From Rotaria sp. Silwood1 (lineage: Eukaryota; Rotifera; Eurotatoria; Philodinida; Philodinidae), in NCBI GenBank assembly GCA_905250075.1, contig CAJNOP010000043.1, positions 430,772-494,771 of the forward strand: a stretch of 64,000 bases of DNA, written 5' to 3'. Position numbers and translations under genes: made by a program. Below the pieces are notes generated by a model. It did no database searches and was not told where the DNA came from. It saw only the letters and a list, made by a program, of their open reading frames with translations. How positions within the stretch are numbered: position 1 is the stretch's first letter; every line of letters starts with the position of its first letter. This document shows, one piece after another, positions 62,401-64,000 of this stretch.

Positions 62401-63774
62401 GATGAAAATAAAATATTGAAGTTTTCATATAGAATAAGGTTTCTTAGTATTTCAATAGTATTTGTTTTAACACACATTGGTTTAGAATTTTTCAATAAAA
62501 TGCGTCATTCAATTCTATATCATTTTCGCCAAGTAAATATCAATCATTACACAATTCAATATTAAATAAATATGGATTATCTGATGGTCAAATATGTCTT
62601 GTTGATGAAAAGAAAAAGTTGTTCTGTGAGATTTCACACTGTGTCGATGATATTTACAATATATTTCGAAGGTTTTATTTCGATATTTTAGAACTTGTAA
62701 AAGATAACTTACTGAGCGTGATCTGATCTCTCATGGTCAAAAATGACTATTAGTATCAAATTGAAAACTTCATCAGAACATTGTGAAACATCATATGATT
62801 CACTTGTCATAATAGAACAACTTTCTCTCTTTTCATCAACAAGAAACATTGAATTTCGAATAGTACACGTTGATTTAATATTGAAATTTGTAGTCAAAAA
62901 ACTTCAAGATTCATTTACAAAAAAGTATTTATCTTGGCTTACTAATTAGGAGTGTATTCTTGAAAATAGTGAATTTTCTTTTTAATTTAACAAAATTTTA
63001 CAGAATTCAATGATAAATTCTATTGAAAAAAGTTTGAATAAATGAATACTAAAAGAAAGGCTATTGAAATACTAACAAGTTCATTCTCTTTGAAATACTC
63101 GAAAAAATTTTCCTCACTTGCTGATAAATGTGAACAATGACGTTCATCATGTCCATCTGCACAATCTATTTTTCCATCGCAAAAATGACTCGTTTCAATA
63201 CAACTACCATTTGCACATAACGAAAAACCAAATTGACATTTTTTTATACCTGGAATTAAAAAAATTATTATCATTTACATTTTTAATTTAATGAGTTCAA
63301 CTAACCACATGAATGTTCATCTTCATTATTATGGCAATCTTTTTTAGTATCACATATTTGATGAGGAGATAAACATTCAAATGAAAGCTCAGTTTCAATA
63401 TGAGTTACACAGGCTATTAAGTCAGTTTCACCTTTTGGACAATACTGGCCTGAAGCAAAATACTTCAATCATAAAAATAAAATTGTACACAAAAAAAGAT
63501 ACTAACAAATACTCTTTCCTTGCTCATCGACGCAATTATTTGGACCAATACAAACGTCGTCAACATTTATGCAATGTGTTTTATTTAAACAAGGTACTAA
63601 ATTATCAGGACATCCTAAATATCCATGCGTATCTAAAAAGAACCAAAAAAACGAAATAAATACTATAAAAATAATATAATTTTATTTACTTTTTATAATC
63701 ATTAAATTTATTAGAATTAGAAAAACAGTTGATTTGATAATCATTTTTCTTAATATCAATGTTGAAAATGCCAT
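59448..63774 (-). CDS. LDL-receptor-related single-pass membrane protein
   Basis: Exons: 63690-63774, 63507-63632, 63306-63449, 63077-63249, (one unresolved, 62390-63076), 62284-62389, 62033-62220, 61836-61970, 61568-61766, 61162-61508, 60227-60372, 59736-60164 and 59448-59678. Order: signal peptide (STVFLILINLMIIK), Cys module with GCPDNLVPC, LDLa modules (ICDTKKDCHNNEDEHSC; FCDGKIDCADGHDERHC; YFCDG joined to KDCPLGDDEKDC), an EGF-like module, a second EGF module (NECNDSLRTYCSFNC, CTCPLGF), a beta-propeller-like part with LDLR class B-like stretches (RIFWTVAGINNNNEF), a span (MLFCIIIFGVLAGILALFA) and a tail of about 65 residues. LRP-type proteins bind and internalise ligands, but no NPxY motif is seen in the tail. 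The first Met (63774) is chosen because it leads into a hydrophobic leader. Confidence 0.8.
60373..61161 (-). other. long intron of the receptor gene
   Basis: 789 bp with no coding sequence. It includes a segment (about 60938-61015) similar to one at 15231-15305. Confidence 0.6.
62390..63076 (-). other. unresolved exon region of the receptor gene with inverted duplication
   Basis: Exon 4 ends in phase 0 and the next sure exon starts needing one prior base, so at least one exon must lie here. A minus-strand frame (about 62709-62897) with several Cys and a strong donor (gtaagt at 62708) is the candidate, but its acceptor does not restore the frame. A diverged copy of the same sequence runs on the plus strand at 62595-62690. 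I could not settle the structure. Confidence 0.45.
62570..62885. repeat. imperfect inverted duplication within receptor gene
   Basis: Plus-strand CTTGTTGATGAAAAGAAAAA (about 62599-62618) and minus-strand CTTGTTGATGAAAAGAGAGA (about 62845-62826) are homologous and stay aligned for about 90 bp with one gap of about 20 bp (TTTCACACTGTGTCGATGAT against TTTCACAATGTTCTGATGAA). The centre is near 62720. Confidence 0.6.
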
Positions 63775-64000
63775 TGAATATTTTCATTTGTTTTTTGCTC
63801 GATTATCATACATTTCTTATAATCTAAAAACAACTAACATACTTTTTATTTCATATTTCTAATAGTCGTGATAAAATTTTTCAAACGAAACATACTATTT
63901 GCATTTTGCCAGATCCATTAATGTAACTTATTATATAAATGGTTGAATTGTATCAGTTATTTTTTCAAGATGTTCATTTCGTATGTGTAAATAAAAATGT
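63775..64000. other. 5' flank of the receptor gene
   Basis: AT-rich sequence upstream of the receptor start codon to the window end. I see no further exon or clear promoter element. Confidence 0.5.

Noticed and set aside
62383-62565. Plus-strand frame within the receptor gene
   Set aside because: Antisense to the LDLa exon; no features of its own.
1-64000. CRISPR arrays, bacterial operons, rRNA
   Set aside because: No regularly spaced direct repeats, no ribosome-binding-site-led gene strings, no rRNA sequence; all real genes are intron-split eukaryotic genes.

Overview
The window is eukaryotic DNA, very AT-rich, with tiny introns (about 50-80 bp, GT...AG, T-rich acceptors) and codon use dominated by A/T-ending codons. 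The best guess is a bdelloid rotifer (Rotaria/Adineta type), from compact introns, low GC, many small inverted-repeat elements, and an ADP-ribosyltransferase fused to leucine-rich repeats. That assignment is inference; no rRNA or mitochondrial marker is present. All exon coordinates were called by eye from reading frame plus splice signals and could be off at individual junctions.

Region 1 (1-45331, + strand) is the 3' part of one giant gene. I assembled 92 exons that stay in one open frame for about 20.2 kb (about 6,750 codons). The product is almost wholly alpha-helical spectrin-type repeat. Its last third resembles the C-terminal half of nesprin (SYNE/MSP-300), including a Ser/Pro-rich linker after a spectrin repeat, but I find no KASH membrane anchor; the protein ends in RVYQ. 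About twenty introns are long (0.3-1.8 kb). Six of them, plus the intron at 383-1523, hold foldback or terminal-inverted-repeat elements, several with exact target-site duplications.

Region 2 (46647-51316, - strand) holds three head-to-tail genes: a small two-membrane-segment Cys-rich protein, CFAP68 (microtubule inner protein) with an added CxxC-rich tail, and CCDC65/DRC2 of the nexin-dynein regulatory complex. CFAP68 and DRC2 are only 93 bp apart, and a strong splice acceptor lies just before the DRC2 start, which suits an SL trans-spliced operon of two ciliary genes.

Region 3 (51770-52637, + strand) is a small RRM protein gene behind a TATA box and four Myb-type TAACGG/CAACGG motifs.

Region 4 (52638-56175) has no convincing gene but a large foldback repeat of about 1 kb and a weaker one.

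Region 5 (56176-58495, + strand) encodes an ADP-ribosyltransferase-like domain followed by eight leucine-rich repeats, one repeat per 84-bp exon. Region 6 (59448-63774, - strand) encodes an LDL-receptor-related single-pass membrane protein: signal peptide, LDLa modules, EGF modules, beta-propeller-like segment, membrane span and short tail. One LDLa-area exon there is unresolved and lies in an inverted duplication.
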